Origin: Natronococcus jeotgali DSM 18795
GTDB taxonomy: Archaea; Halobacteriota; Halobacteria; Halobacteriales; Natrialbaceae
DNA: 64,000 bases
Direction: 5' to 3'
Assembly: GCF_000337695.1 (NCBI RefSeq)
Contig: NZ_AOIA01000158.1
Coordinates: 1-64,000, forward strand
The notes under the pieces are model-generated. The model did no database searches, was not told the origin of the DNA, and saw nothing but the letters and a program-made list of their open reading frames with translations. Every line of letters begins with the position of its first letter. Positions within the stretch are counted from its first letter, which is position 1. The translations under genes and the position numbers were made by a program. This document shows, piece after piece, positions 7,956 through 16,357 of this stretch.

Positions 7956-8752
7956 CGGCCCTCGCCGCCCTCCCGACTCGTTTTTGCCGATCCCGACGGG
8001 ACGCCCAGCGTCGGCACCGTCCCGTCGGCGCCGATCCGGACCGGCGTCCCGGTCGGAACCGAACCGACGGCCCGGTCGTCGACGACGAGCGTCACCGAGC
8101 ACTCGTCGCGCTCGACCCGGAGCTCGAGCCCCTCGTCCGGGAGCACCCACTGCCGGGCACTCGTCGCGAACGGCGCGATCGGGGCGACGGCGACCGCCTC
8201 GAGTGCGGGCGAGAGCGCGGGCGCGTCGACGGCCCCCGCGTAGCCGTGCGTGCCGACAGGCGTTGCGACGACGACGCCGTCAGCGCGGACCGAGCCGACG
8301 GGTTCGCCGTTCGTCCGGACGCTGTACTCCGAGATTTTGGCCGGCTCCGACGTCACCAGCGCGGCGTCGAACAGTCCGCGGTAGCGCTCGCCCTCCAGGA
8401 CGGCCTCGAGGATCGGCTGCGGGCGCACCTCCGCGGCGCCCGACAGCGCCGCCTCGAGCGCGGGCGCCGCCTCGCCGGGCGCGACCGACTCGAGGCCGGG
8501 AATCTCCCCGACCGGGAGCACCGGAACGTCGGGATCCTCGCGGACGGTCGCCGACAGCGCAGCCTCGCCGACGGCGACCAGCAGCGAGACCGGGGCGTCC
8601 GAAAGCGTCGCGGCCGTCCCCGTCCGGACCGTTCCGTCCCGCGGCTCGAGGACGTTCGCGAGCCGATCGACGACGGACGGCTCGCGGTCGCCGTCCTCGT
8701 GTACGACTCCGACGACGGGCACCTCGTCCGGCGGTTCCCACGCAGCGTCCAT
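7952..8752 (-). CDS. NAD kinase-like protein, N-terminal ATP motif not evident
   Basis: A 266-residue protein whose C-terminal half resembles the NAD/NADH kinase beta-sandwich domain: DAALVTSEPAKISEYSVR, then DGVVVATPVGTHGYAGAVDAPALSP (matching the D-G-V-x-x-x-T-P-T-G-S-T-A-Y motif), then APIAPFATSARQWVLP. The N-terminal half lacks the family's GGDGT phosphate-binding motif; the equivalent place reads LLVAVGEAAL. It is either a divergent kinase or a catalytically altered paralogue. The start at 8752 (MDAAWEPPDE) is preferred to 8779. It lies just downstream of the M28 peptidase gene on the same strand. Confidence 0.72.
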   Translation of the reverse strand: MDAAWEPPDEVPVVGVVHEDGDREPSVVDRLANVLEPRDGTVRTGTAATLSDAPVSLLVAVGEAALSATVREDPDVPVLPVGEIPGLESVAPGEAAPALEAALSGAAEVRPQPILEAVLEGERYRGLFDAALVTSEPAKISEYSVRTNGEPVGSVRADGVVVATPVGTHGYAGAVDAPALSPALEAVAVAPIAPFATSARQWVLPDEGLELRVERDECSVTLVVDDRAVGSVPTGTPVRIGADGTVPTLGVPSGSAKTSREGGEGR

Positions 8753-8796
8753 ACCCCCGAGTTGACGCGGCCCGTCCAAAAGCGTGCGGTTGCTCG

Positions 8797-10107
8797 CTAC
8801 CCGTCGTAGGGCCAGTCGCCGGTGACCTTCATCCCCGCCGCGAGGTCCTGAGCCTCGAGGTCGGCGGCGATCTCGTCGGGCGAGCGGCGTTCGACGGTTC
8901 GGTCCTCGCCCGCCAGATCGACCACGAGATCGGTCAGGAGGATCGCCTGCTCGCGCAGATCCCGTTTCTCGAGTTTCTCGAGCGTGTCGGCGAAGGTGTG
9001 GCCCCAGCCCCGGCCGACCTCGTCGGAGGTCGATTTGACGTGATACCCCGGTACGCCCCGCTGGACGAACGGCCAGTGGTCGCTGTGGGGGCCGAGCCGC
9101 GGCACCGTCTCGACGGGGTGGTCGTAGCGATCGGCGACCGCCTCGACGGCGTCGGCGAGTCCCTCGAAGCCGTGGGTCGTGAACTCGAGGGTGCGATCGC
9201 CGACGACGCCGTCGTTGTTGACGATCGCCGCGATCGCGGCGAGGTCGGCGGTCTCGGCGTGGTAGTTCGAACCCACCAGTCCGACCTCCTCGGCGCCGTA
9301 GGCGACGAACTCGACGCGGGCCTCGAGGGCGTCCTCGCGGTCGGCGAGGGCGTTCGCCAGTTCGACGACCATCGCGGTCCCCGCGCCGTTGTCCAGCGCC
9401 CCCTCGGCGATGTCGTGGGCGTCGACGTGGCTCGTCACGAGGACGCGCTCGTCGGTGTCGGGACCGAGCTCGGCGTGGACGTTCTGGCTCTCGGCGTCGC
9501 CGATCTCGGCCTCGACCGACACCGTAATCGGCTCGCCCTCGAACCGCCGGACCAGCCGCGCGCCGACCTCGCTCGAGACGCCGACGGCCGGAATCTCGCC
9601 GATCGGGTCCTCGGCCGTTCCAACGCTGCCCGTGGGCGGCAGACAGCCCTCGACGTGGTTGCGGTAGACGAAGCCGACGGCGCCGCCCTCGACGGCGCGG
9701 TAGTACTTCTCCCGGCGGTGGACGTATCGGTCCGCGTAGCTGGGGATGTCGCTTCGGACCGTGACGATCTTGCCCTCGAGGTCGGCAGCCTCGAACGCCT
9801 CGGGCAGGCCGTAACCGAGGTCGACCAGCGGTGCCTCGACGCTATCGGCGGGGCTGCGCGGCAGCGCGATGCAGTCCTGGGCCGTCTCGCCCGCGGCGAT
9901 CGAACTCCCGCCGCGAGTCCAGCCTTGGATCTCGAACGTCTCGAGGCGGGCGTTTTCGGCGCCGGCGGCCTCGAGAGCGTCCCGCGTTCGTTCGGCAGCC
10001 TCGCGCTCGCCCGGGCTGCCGGCCATCCGGTTGCCGATGTCGACCAGGTCCTCGAGGTGGGTCCATCCGACGTCGCTGGTGAACAGGTCGCCGATCCACG
10101 CGCTCAT
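8797..10107 (-). CDS. M28 family zinc peptidase
   Basis: A 436-residue M28-type aminopeptidase. A PA-domain-like insert (about 130-200) precedes the co-catalytic zinc core: TSHVDAHDIAEGALDNGAG (H-x-D and the bridging D), AYGAEEVGLVGS (catalytic E-E pair), VNNDGVVG, and PHSDHWPFVQRGVPGYHV near the C-terminus. No clear signal peptide or lipobox is seen, so it may act in the cytoplasm. The gene ends 44 bases before the NAD-kinase-like gene on the same strand. Substrate unknown; di- and tripeptides are typical for the family. Confidence 0.9.
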   Translation of the reverse strand: MSAWIGDLFTSDVGWTHLEDLVDIGNRMAGSPGEREAAERTRDALEAAGAENARLETFEIQGWTRGGSSIAAGETAQDCIALPRSPADSVEAPLVDLGYGLPEAFEAADLEGKIVTVRSDIPSYADRYVHRREKYYRAVEGGAVGFVYRNHVEGCLPPTGSVGTAEDPIGEIPAVGVSSEVGARLVRRFEGEPITVSVEAEIGDAESQNVHAELGPDTDERVLVTSHVDAHDIAEGALDNGAGTAMVVELANALADREDALEARVEFVAYGAEEVGLVGSNYHAETADLAAIAAIVNNDGVVGDRTLEFTTHGFEGLADAVEAVADRYDHPVETVPRLGPHSDHWPFVQRGVPGYHVKSTSDEVGRGWGHTFADTLEKLEKRDLREQAILLTDLVVDLAGEDRTVERRSPDEIAADLEAQDLAAGMKVTGDWPYDG

Positions 10108-10256
10108 ACCCGCACCGTCTCCCCGCCGCGGGGTAACGGTATCGGCTTCCGCGGTTCGGTCGCCCCGTCGGACGGTTCGCCGCGGACGACCGTCCGCTCG
10201 CGCCGGAGGAACGGGAGATCTGAATCTTTTTCACGCCGCTCGCACTCGGGAGAGGT

Positions 10257-11321
10257 ATGCGGGAGACGCTTGCCGAGTGGCGGCCGGCCGTCGACGAGGC
10301 GATCGCCGATCTCGTGCCGCGCGAGGTCGAGGGGGAGTACCTCGAGGACTTTTTCGGCGAGCCGACCTACGAGTACGATTCCGAGGGGATCCAGCGGGCG
10401 CTGTCGGACCCGCTCTGGGAACTGCTCGATCGGGGCGGGAAGCGGTGGCGAGCCGTGTTGTTTCTGGTCTTCGTCGACGCGTTCGGCGAAGATCCCGAGG
10501 AGTACCTGCGCTACGCCTGCATTCCGGAGATCCTGCACAACGGGACGATCATCGTCGACGACGTCGAGGACGAGGCCGCCATGCGTCGCGGGGAGCCGGC
10601 CCTTCACCACGTCTTCGACGAGGACGTCGCGCTCAACGCGGGCAACGCGATGTATTTCCTGCCGCTGAAGATCCTGACCCGGGAGCAGGCGGATCTGCCG
10701 GCCGACAGACGGCTGGCCGCCTACGAGATGCTGATGGACGAACTCAACCGGACCCACCTCGGCCAGGGGATGGACATCCACTGGCACAACGAAAGCGAGG
10801 TGCGCGCAACGCCCGAACAGTACCTCGAGATGTGCGCCTGCAAGACGGGCTGTCTGGGGCGGATCGTCGCCCGACTGGCCGCGATCCTCACCGACCAGCC
10901 CGCCGACGTCGAGGAAGCGGTCGCCAGCTACGCCGAGTTGACCGCCGTCGCGTTCCAGATCGGCGACGATATCCTAGACGTCGAGCATTCGCTGGGGCGG
11001 GCCGGCGAGTTCGGCAAGGAGTTCGGCAACGACGTCCGCGAGGGGAAAAAGACCCTGCTGGTGATCCACGCCGTCGAGGAGAGCGACCCCGAGACCGCCG
11101 CGCGCCTCGAGGCGATCCTCGAGGCCGAGGACAACACCGACGCGGAGATCGGCGACGCCCTCGGGATCCTCGAGGAAGCCGGCAGCGTCGAGTACGCCCG
11201 CGATCGGGCCCTCGAGCTGGCCGCCCAGGCCCGCGCGGAGATCGACGGGCTCGGGTTCGACCCCGAGAACGAGCGCAAGCTCCGGGAGTTCACCCGGTTC
11301 GTCATCGATCGGGACGTCTGA
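10257..11321 (+). CDS. Polyprenyl (geranylgeranyl-type) diphosphate synthase
   Basis: A 354-residue all-helical trans-prenyltransferase. The first Asp-rich motif is DDVED (101-105) and the second is GDDILD (236-241). The IPP-binding GGKRWR is at 60-65, and GKEFGNDVREGKKTLL lies downstream. It makes C20 or C25 chains for archaeal membrane lipids. At the positions before DDVED the residues are small or polar, which fits a longer product, but chain length cannot be assigned. It starts just before a TATA-less GC-rich stretch and diverges from the M28 gene. Confidence 0.9.
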   Translation: MRETLAEWRPAVDEAIADLVPREVEGEYLEDFFGEPTYEYDSEGIQRALSDPLWELLDRGGKRWRAVLFLVFVDAFGEDPEEYLRYACIPEILHNGTIIVDDVEDEAAMRRGEPALHHVFDEDVALNAGNAMYFLPLKILTREQADLPADRRLAAYEMLMDELNRTHLGQGMDIHWHNESEVRATPEQYLEMCACKTGCLGRIVARLAAILTDQPADVEEAVASYAELTAVAFQIGDDILDVEHSLGRAGEFGKEFGNDVREGKKTLLVIHAVEESDPETAARLEAILEAEDNTDAEIGDALGILEEAGSVEYARDRALELAAQARAEIDGLGFDPENERKLREFTRFVIDRDV

Positions 11322-11349
11322 GCGCGCCGTCGACCCGAGGCTGGCGTAC

Positions 11350-13050
11350 TTACGCCAGCCCGATCTGCTCGCTGTAGGCGCCGTGCTCGGCCTCGAAGAC
11401 GTCCATGATCTCGCCCATCGTCGCGTACGCTTTCACCGCGTCAACGATGTACGGCATCGCGTTCTCGCCGTGGCCGATCGCCTCACGGAGCTCCTCGAGG
11501 GCGTCCTCGACGGCGTCGTCGTCGCGCTCGGCCTTGACCTCCTCGAGCCGGCCGAGCTGGCGGTCGGCGGTGTCCTCGTCGACCTGGAGGATCTCCGGGC
11601 TGGTGTCCTCCTCGATCGTGTACTCGTTGACCCCGACGACGACCTCCTCGCCGCGCTCGACGCGTTCCTGGTACTCGTAGGAGGCTTCCTGGATCTCCCG
11701 CAGGAAATAGCCCTGGTCGATCCCCTCGAGGATGCCGTCCCGAACCGAGCCCTCGCCCATCTCGCGGATCTCCTCGATGTAGGCCATCGTCTGCGCCTCG
11801 ACCTGGTCGGTCAGCGCCTCGACGGCGAAGCTGCCGCCGAGCGGGTCGACGATGTCGGCGGCACCGGACTCCTCGGCGATGATCTGCTGGGTGCGAAGCG
11901 CCACGCGAACCGCCTTCTCGCCGGGCAGAGCAAGCGCCTCGTCGAAGCTGTTCGTGTGCAGCGACTGGGTGCCACCGAGGACGCCCGCCAGCGCCTGGAT
12001 CGTCACGCGGGCGACGTTGTTCAGCGGCTGCTGGGCGGTCAGTGACTGGCCCGCGGTCTGGGTGTGGAACTTCAGCCGCTTCGACTCCGCGCGCTCGGCG
12101 TCGTACCACTCGTCCATCACGCGGGCGTAGATCCGCCGGGCCGCCCGGTACTTCGCGATCTCCTCGAAGAAGGAGTTGTGACAGTTGAAGAAAAAGGAGA
12201 GTCGGGGAGCGAACTCGTCGACCTCGAGGCCCCGATCGATCGCGTCCTCGACGTAGCCGAAGCCGTCGGCGAGCGTGAACGCCAGCTCCTGAACCGCGGT
12301 CGAGCCGGCTTCGCGGATGTGATAGCCCGAGATCGAGACGGGGTGGAACTTGGGGGTCTGTTCGGTCGAGAACTCGATCGTGTCCGTCACCAGCTCCAGC
12401 GAGGGCTCGGGCGGGATCACCCACTCCTTCTGGGCGATGAACTCCTTGAACATGTCGTTCTGGAGGGTGCCGCGGATCTTCTCGCGGGGGACGCCCCGCC
12501 GATCCGCGAGCGCGACGTACATCGCGTAGATCACCGGTGCGGAGGGGTTGATCGTAAACGAGGTCGAGATCTCCGCCAGGTCGATCCCGTCGAAGAGGAT
12601 CTCCATGTCCCGCAGCGTGTCGACCGCGACGCCCTCCTTGCCGATCTCGCCCTCGCTCATCGGATCGTCCGAGTCCAGCCCCATCAGCGACGGCATATCG
12701 AAGGCTACCGACAGTCCGGTCTGGCCCTCGTCGATCAGGTAGTGAAAGCGCTCGTTGGTCTCCTCGGCGGTCCCGAAGCCGGCGAACTGGCGCATCGTCC
12801 AGGTGCGCCCGCGGTACATCGTCGGGTACGGCCCCCGGGTGTACGGCTCCTCGCCCGGGAAGCCCAGATCCTCGAGGTAGTCCAGATCGGCGACGTCCTC
12901 GGGCGTGTAGAGCCGATCGACCTCGAGGTTCGAGACGGTCGCGAACCGATCCTGGCGCTCGCCGTGGGCCTCGAGCGTCGGCTCGAGGGTCGCTTCTTCC
13001 CACTCCTCGCCGGCCTGGCGGATCGACTCGAGATCCTCATCGTCGTACAT
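11350..13050 (-). CDS. mcmA1: Methylmalonyl-CoA mutase, catalytic (large) chain
   Basis: A 566-residue TIM-barrel subunit without the cobalamin-binding domain, as in archaea where that domain is a separate short protein. Conserved segments include [19 protein letters not shown] (substrate binding), [26 protein letters not shown], and the run [21 protein letters not shown]. It interconverts methylmalonyl-CoA and succinyl-CoA with adenosylcobalamin. The start at 13050 ([10 protein letters not shown]) is preferred; the ATG at 13077 would add nine atypical residues. The small B12 chain, the epimerase and the MeaB chaperone are not in this window. A carboxyltransferase that could feed it sits at 48625. 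Confidence 0.93.
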   Translation of the reverse strand: MYDDEDLESIRQAGEEWEEATLEPTLEAHGERQDRFATVSNLEVDRLYTPEDVADLDYLEDLGFPGEEPYTRGPYPTMYRGRTWTMRQFAGFGTAEETNERFHYLIDEGQTGLSVAFDMPSLMGLDSDDPMSEGEIGKEGVAVDTLRDMEILFDGIDLAEISTSFTINPSAPVIYAMYVALADRRGVPREKIRGTLQNDMFKEFIAQKEWVIPPEPSLELVTDTIEFSTEQTPKFHPVSISGYHIREAGSTAVQELAFTLADGFGYVEDAIDRGLEVDEFAPRLSFFFNCHNSFFEEIAKYRAARRIYARVMDEWYDAERAESKRLKFHTQTAGQSLTAQQPLNNVARVTIQALAGVLGGTQSLHTNSFDEALALPGEKAVRVALRTQQIIAEESGAADIVDPLGGSFAVEALTDQVEAQTMAYIEEIREMGEGSVRDGILEGIDQGYFLREIQEASYEYQERVERGEEVVVGVNEYTIEEDTSPEILQVDEDTADRQLGRLEEVKAERDDDAVEDALEELREAIGHGENAMPYIVDAVKAYATMGEIMDVFEAEHGAYSEQIGLA

Positions 13051-13096
13051 GATCGTAATTTTTGCCGGACAGTCCATTAAGGATTCCGGGTAGCGG

Positions 13097-13834
13097 CTAC
13101 AGGCGCATCCGATCGCGGTCGGCCTCGACGCGGTCGAACGCCCAGTCGACGTCGACGATGCGTTTCGGTGGTCCGGAGAGCCCGTCGCGGCTGGCGATCT
13201 CGAGGGTGCGGTTTCGCGCGTCCGGGGTGAACGGCGCCGCGGCCATCACGCGGGCGACGTCGGCCCGGGGGATCGACCCCGCGACGGAGTCGCCGCCCTC
13301 CCCGACCAGGATCTCGCCGTTGGGCGGCTCGTTCGTGAGCCGGCCCGGACGAACGATCGTGTAGTCGATCCCCGATCGGCGGATCGCGGTCTCGGCGTCG
13401 CCTTTCGCCTTCAGCGAGCCCCGGATGAGGAGCCGCGCCGGGAGCGGGAGCCCCGCCCTCGAGCTGCCGACGCCGATCGCGCTCTCGTGGACGAAGTGTG
13501 AGACGCCCTCGCCGACGGCGGCCGTCAGGAGGTTGCTGACGCCGGTTCGATCGACCAGCTTGCCGCCGACGGTGTGGCGGTAACTCGGGGGCGTGCCGAC
13601 CGCACAGCAGACGACGTCGCAGCCCTCGACGGCCGCGACCGCGTCGCCGGGTTCGAAGAAGTCGGCAACGACGACCTCGTCGGCGCCGAGGCGCTCGAGG
13701 CTCTCGACGGTCGCGTACGAGCGGGTCGTCGCGCGGACGGTGAGATCCGTCGGTCGGAGAACGGCGAGCAGTTCGGTCCCGGTATCGCCGCTCGCTCCCG
13801 CGATAAGTACGCGCGGTGAACTGTCATCGGTCAT
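13097..13834 (-). CDS. NAD(P)-binding NmrA/SDR-like protein
   Basis: A 245-residue Rossmann protein with the nucleotide loop VLIAGASGDTGTELL at the N-terminus. VVCCAVGTPPSYRHTVGGKLVD and HFVHESAIGVGSS follow, then DYTIVRPGRLTNEPPNGEI. This is an atypical short-chain dehydrogenase of the NmrA/YwnB type; these often lack the full YxxxK catalytic pair and act as redox sensors or isomerases. A related gene occurs at 56588 with the same VRPGELTNEP motif, so the two are likely paralogues. It is directly upstream of the mutase gene (46 bases), perhaps co-transcribed. Confidence 0.85.
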   Translation of the reverse strand: MTDDSSPRVLIAGASGDTGTELLAVLRPTDLTVRATTRSYATVESLERLGADEVVVADFFEPGDAVAAVEGCDVVCCAVGTPPSYRHTVGGKLVDRTGVSNLLTAAVGEGVSHFVHESAIGVGSSRAGLPLPARLLIRGSLKAKGDAETAIRRSGIDYTIVRPGRLTNEPPNGEILVGEGGDSVAGSIPRADVARVMAAAPFTPDARNRTLEIASRDGLSGPPKRIVDVDWAFDRVEADRDRMRL

Positions 13835-13897
13835 CGAACGGCGTACTCGCCCGAGCGGGAAAACCCTGCCCAGTGATCAGCGAAGCGACCGGTTCGA

Positions 13898-14704
13898 CTA
13901 CTCCTCGGACTGGAGGCGTTCGGTCGTCTGGACCAGCGGGTGGCGCGCGTAGTCGACGACCTCGATGTCGTCGATTCCCTCGAGCCCCTCCTTCTTTGCC
14001 GTGCGTGCCATCCCGAGATCGATCGGGCGGTCGATGACGATGACGTAGGCGTCCATCTCGTCGATCGAGAGGCGGTCGGCCGCCAGCACGCGGTGGTGGC
14101 CGTCGGCCAGCAGCAGGGTGCCGGCGTTGTCGATGACGACGAGGGGTTCGGCCAGGCCGTGCTCGAGTTCGTACCGTCGGCCCTCGAGCTCGTCGGCGTA
14201 GACCCGACCCTGGGTCGGCGTGAGCTCGGCGAGGGGGACCGTCCGTCGCTCCTGGCGTAGCTCGACCTCGTGGATCTGCTCTAAGGTGTTGACGAGCTTG
14301 CCGACCTTCTTGGGCGTCGCGCGCTCGATCTGACTGCGGATCACGTCGGCGTTCGAGATGATGCCGACGAGGTTGCCCGCGTCGTCGACGACGGGCAGCT
14401 TCTGGATCCCCGAGCGCAGGATCACCCGGGCGGCGTCGGTGACTTTCATCTCGGGATGGGCGACCAGCAGGTCCGTCGTCATCACCTTGAAGATGGGATC
14501 GTCGTCGTCGGCCAACAGCAGATCGCGCGCGCTGATAAACCCCTCCACGCGACGGCGCTCGCAGACGGGGAACCCGCTGTGGTTGTCGGTCTCGGCGATC
14601 CGGTTGGCGACCTCGCCGACGGTGGTATCCGGCGAAACCGTCGCCACGTCGCGGGTCATGTAGTCTTCGACCTGGGGTTTGGTCCGATCCGACGCAACGT
14701 CCAT
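13898..14704 (-). CDS. CBS-pair protein fused to ParB/sulfiredoxin-like domain
   Basis: A 268-residue protein. Residues about 10-120 form two CBS motifs (YMTRDVATVSPDTTVGEVANRI; VMTTDLLVAHPEMKVTDAARVI; GIQKLPVVDDAGNLVGIISNADV) that usually bind adenine nucleotides. Residues about 155-250 form a ParB/Srx-like fold with LLLADGHHRVLAADRL as its signature. In archaea the same fold includes the ADP-dependent serine kinase SerK, so a nucleotide-regulated kinase is as plausible as a partition protein. There is no helix-turn-helix, which argues against classical ParB. Lies between the NmrA-like gene and the DHH gene, all on the minus strand. Confidence 0.82.
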   Translation of the reverse strand: MDVASDRTKPQVEDYMTRDVATVSPDTTVGEVANRIAETDNHSGFPVCERRRVEGFISARDLLLADDDDPIFKVMTTDLLVAHPEMKVTDAARVILRSGIQKLPVVDDAGNLVGIISNADVIRSQIERATPKKVGKLVNTLEQIHEVELRQERRTVPLAELTPTQGRVYADELEGRRYELEHGLAEPLVVIDNAGTLLLADGHHRVLAADRLSIDEMDAYVIVIDRPIDLGMARTAKKEGLEGIDDIEVVDYARHPLVQTTERLQSEE

Positions 14705-14740
14705 ACCGCCTCAAGGCGACCCCGGTGCAAAAGCGCTGCC

Positions 14741-14784
14741 GTCGCGTTGACATCCTCCCACCCCTGAAGGGGTGGGCTTCCGCT
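14741..14784 (-). repeat. Orphan IS200/IS605 (TnpB-type) right-end hairpin
   Basis: TTGACATCCTCCCACCCC, then loop TGAA, then GGGGTGGGCTTCC: an 8-bp perfect stem (14757-14764 with 14769-14776). The frame of TTGAC...CTCC before and CTTCC after the stem matches the conserved 3' end of tnpB elements, where it forms the scaffold end of the omega RNA. Read on the minus strand it ends GGATGTCAAC, after which a guide would start. No tnpB or tnpA is nearby, so this is a solo end, a short palindromic element, or just a terminator of the upstream DHH gene. Confidence 0.6.
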
Positions 14785-14793
14785 CGCTACGTG

Positions 14794-16269
14794 TCACTCC
14801 TCGTCTTCGAGCGTGAACAGTACCTCGCTGGTCTGGGTGTAGGAGCCGACCGGCGTCCCGGGCTGGCTCTCGATCGCCTCGAAAAAGCGGTCCGTGATCA
14901 CCTCCTCGACGACGCTGACGATCGAGTCGACCTGCTCGTCGTCGGCGGCGCCGAGGATGCCGATCTCGAGTTGGGCGCCGGCCATGTCGGCGTGGCCGCC
15001 CGCGCTGCCGATCCGATCGAAGGCGTCCCGGACCACCTCGCCGAGGTCGACGTCGCCCGCCCGCGACCGCGCGGAGACGAACACCATCTCGTCGATGAAG
15101 CCGAACACGAGCGACGTGTCGACCCCCTCCATCGTGAGCAGTCGGTCGGCCGCCTGGGGCAACGCGTCGCGGTCGCCGATCCGCCCGGCGCTGGCCACCG
15201 CCACCGGGCCGCGCTGTTCCCGGTTTTTGATCGCGCGGGCGATCGTGTCCAGGGTCTCGCCCTCGAGCGAGGGCCGTTCGATCCGGCGGAGCACGTCGGT
15301 GTCGACGTGGGACCACAGCGTCGCCGCGGCCTCGAAGTCGGCCGAGGACGCCTCCCGGGTGAACTCGTCGGTGTCGACCCGGATCCCGTACAAAAGCGCC
15401 GTCGCGGTCGCCCGGTCGAACCCCGGCCCGAACTGCTCGAGGTACTCGGTCAGCACCGTGCTCGTGGCGCCGGCGTGTTCCCGCAGGTCGACGTAGTCGC
15501 TGGGTACCGGCCCCCGGGGCGGGTGGTGGTCGATGACGATGTCGACGTGGCGGTCCTCGGAGAGCTGGTCGTTGACCCCCGGTCTGGAGTGGTCGACCAG
15601 CGCGACGGCGTCGTACTCCTCGAGGGTGGCCCCGGGCTCGAGGTTTCGCAGGTCGAGTCCGAGGACGTTCACCATCGCCCTGTTTTCTTGGTGGGAAATC
15701 TGTCCGAAGTAACAGGGGTCGGCCGGAACGCCGACCGACTCGGCGATCTCGGCCAGCGCAACGGCGCTCGCGATCGCGTCGGGGTCAGGGTTGTCGTGCA
15801 TCATGACCGCGAGCCGCCCGTCGATCTGCAGGAGGCGCTGTCGCAGCCGAATCGCGGCGTCGGCGGCCGGACTCGTCGTCGCCTCGAGGACGGCGCCGCC
15901 CAGCGCCCGCTCGGGGTCGACCACGCGGTCGGCAAGTTCGTCGAACGCCGCCCGATCTTCGGGCGTCGGCTTCCCGCCGAGGTAGGCGACGATCGTCGCG
16001 GACGGGAACCGCTCTCGGGCCCGCTCGAGGGCGATCCGGTTGCGGTCGGTGCGGTCGCCGGCGACGAAGACGAGGGCCGGCCGCTCGACGCCCTCGAGCA
16101 CTCCGGGGTCGGTTGGATCGGCCTCTCGAGCGGGAACGCTCCTGTCGCGGAGCGTTTCGACGATCTGTTCGTCCTCGGTGACGACGAGCAACCGGTCGTC
16201 ACACTCGGGCAGTCGTCCGATCGTCTGACGGCCGACGGTTCCGCACCCGAGGACGAGCCGGAAAACCAT
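14794..16269 (-). CDS. TrkA-N (RCK-like) plus DHH/DHHA1 phosphoesterase
   Basis: A 491-residue two-module protein. The first 130 residues form a Rossmann/TrkA-N nucleotide-binding domain (MVFRLVLGCGTVGRQTIGRL). Then comes a DHH phosphoesterase with HDNPDPDAIASAVAL, VALVDHSRPG and VDIVIDHHPPRG, and a DHHA1 domain near the C-terminus (GSAGGHADMAGAQLEIG). The DHH motifs bind two Mn2+ ions; relatives hydrolyse nanoRNA, pAp or cyclic dinucleotides. The nucleotide-binding domain suggests ligand control of the hydrolase. The start at 16269 is used because the Rossmann motif starts there; the 44 upstream residues in the longer frame are Arg-rich noise. Confidence 0.88.
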   Translation of the reverse strand: MVFRLVLGCGTVGRQTIGRLPECDDRLLVVTEDEQIVETLRDRSVPAREADPTDPGVLEGVERPALVFVAGDRTDRNRIALERARERFPSATIVAYLGGKPTPEDRAAFDELADRVVDPERALGGAVLEATTSPAADAAIRLRQRLLQIDGRLAVMMHDNPDPDAIASAVALAEIAESVGVPADPCYFGQISHQENRAMVNVLGLDLRNLEPGATLEEYDAVALVDHSRPGVNDQLSEDRHVDIVIDHHPPRGPVPSDYVDLREHAGATSTVLTEYLEQFGPGFDRATATALLYGIRVDTDEFTREASSADFEAAATLWSHVDTDVLRRIERPSLEGETLDTIARAIKNREQRGPVAVASAGRIGDRDALPQAADRLLTMEGVDTSLVFGFIDEMVFVSARSRAGDVDLGEVVRDAFDRIGSAGGHADMAGAQLEIGILGAADDEQVDSIVSVVEEVITDRFFEAIESQPGTPVGSYTQTSEVLFTLEDEE

Positions 16270-16357
16270 ACGGTGCGGCTTGCAACCCCGTCGGGTAAAA
16301 GCTACCGGCTTGATCGGATGCCGACGGCGTAGCCGGGGTGAGAGACCGAGCCGACGG

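Noticed and set aside
7984-10668. Long plus-strand open frame opposite the NAD-kinase-like and M28 genes
   Set aside because: Arg/Pro-rich shadow frame caused by GC-rich third codons of real minus-strand genes; no start signal or motif.
13898-14704. Chromosome-partition ParB with adjacent ParA
   Set aside because: No HTH domain and no parA neighbour; the CBS pair suggests ligand sensing instead.
14725-16332. Long plus-strand open frame opposite the DHH gene
   Set aside because: It mirrors the TrkA/DHH codons and has no recognisable domain.
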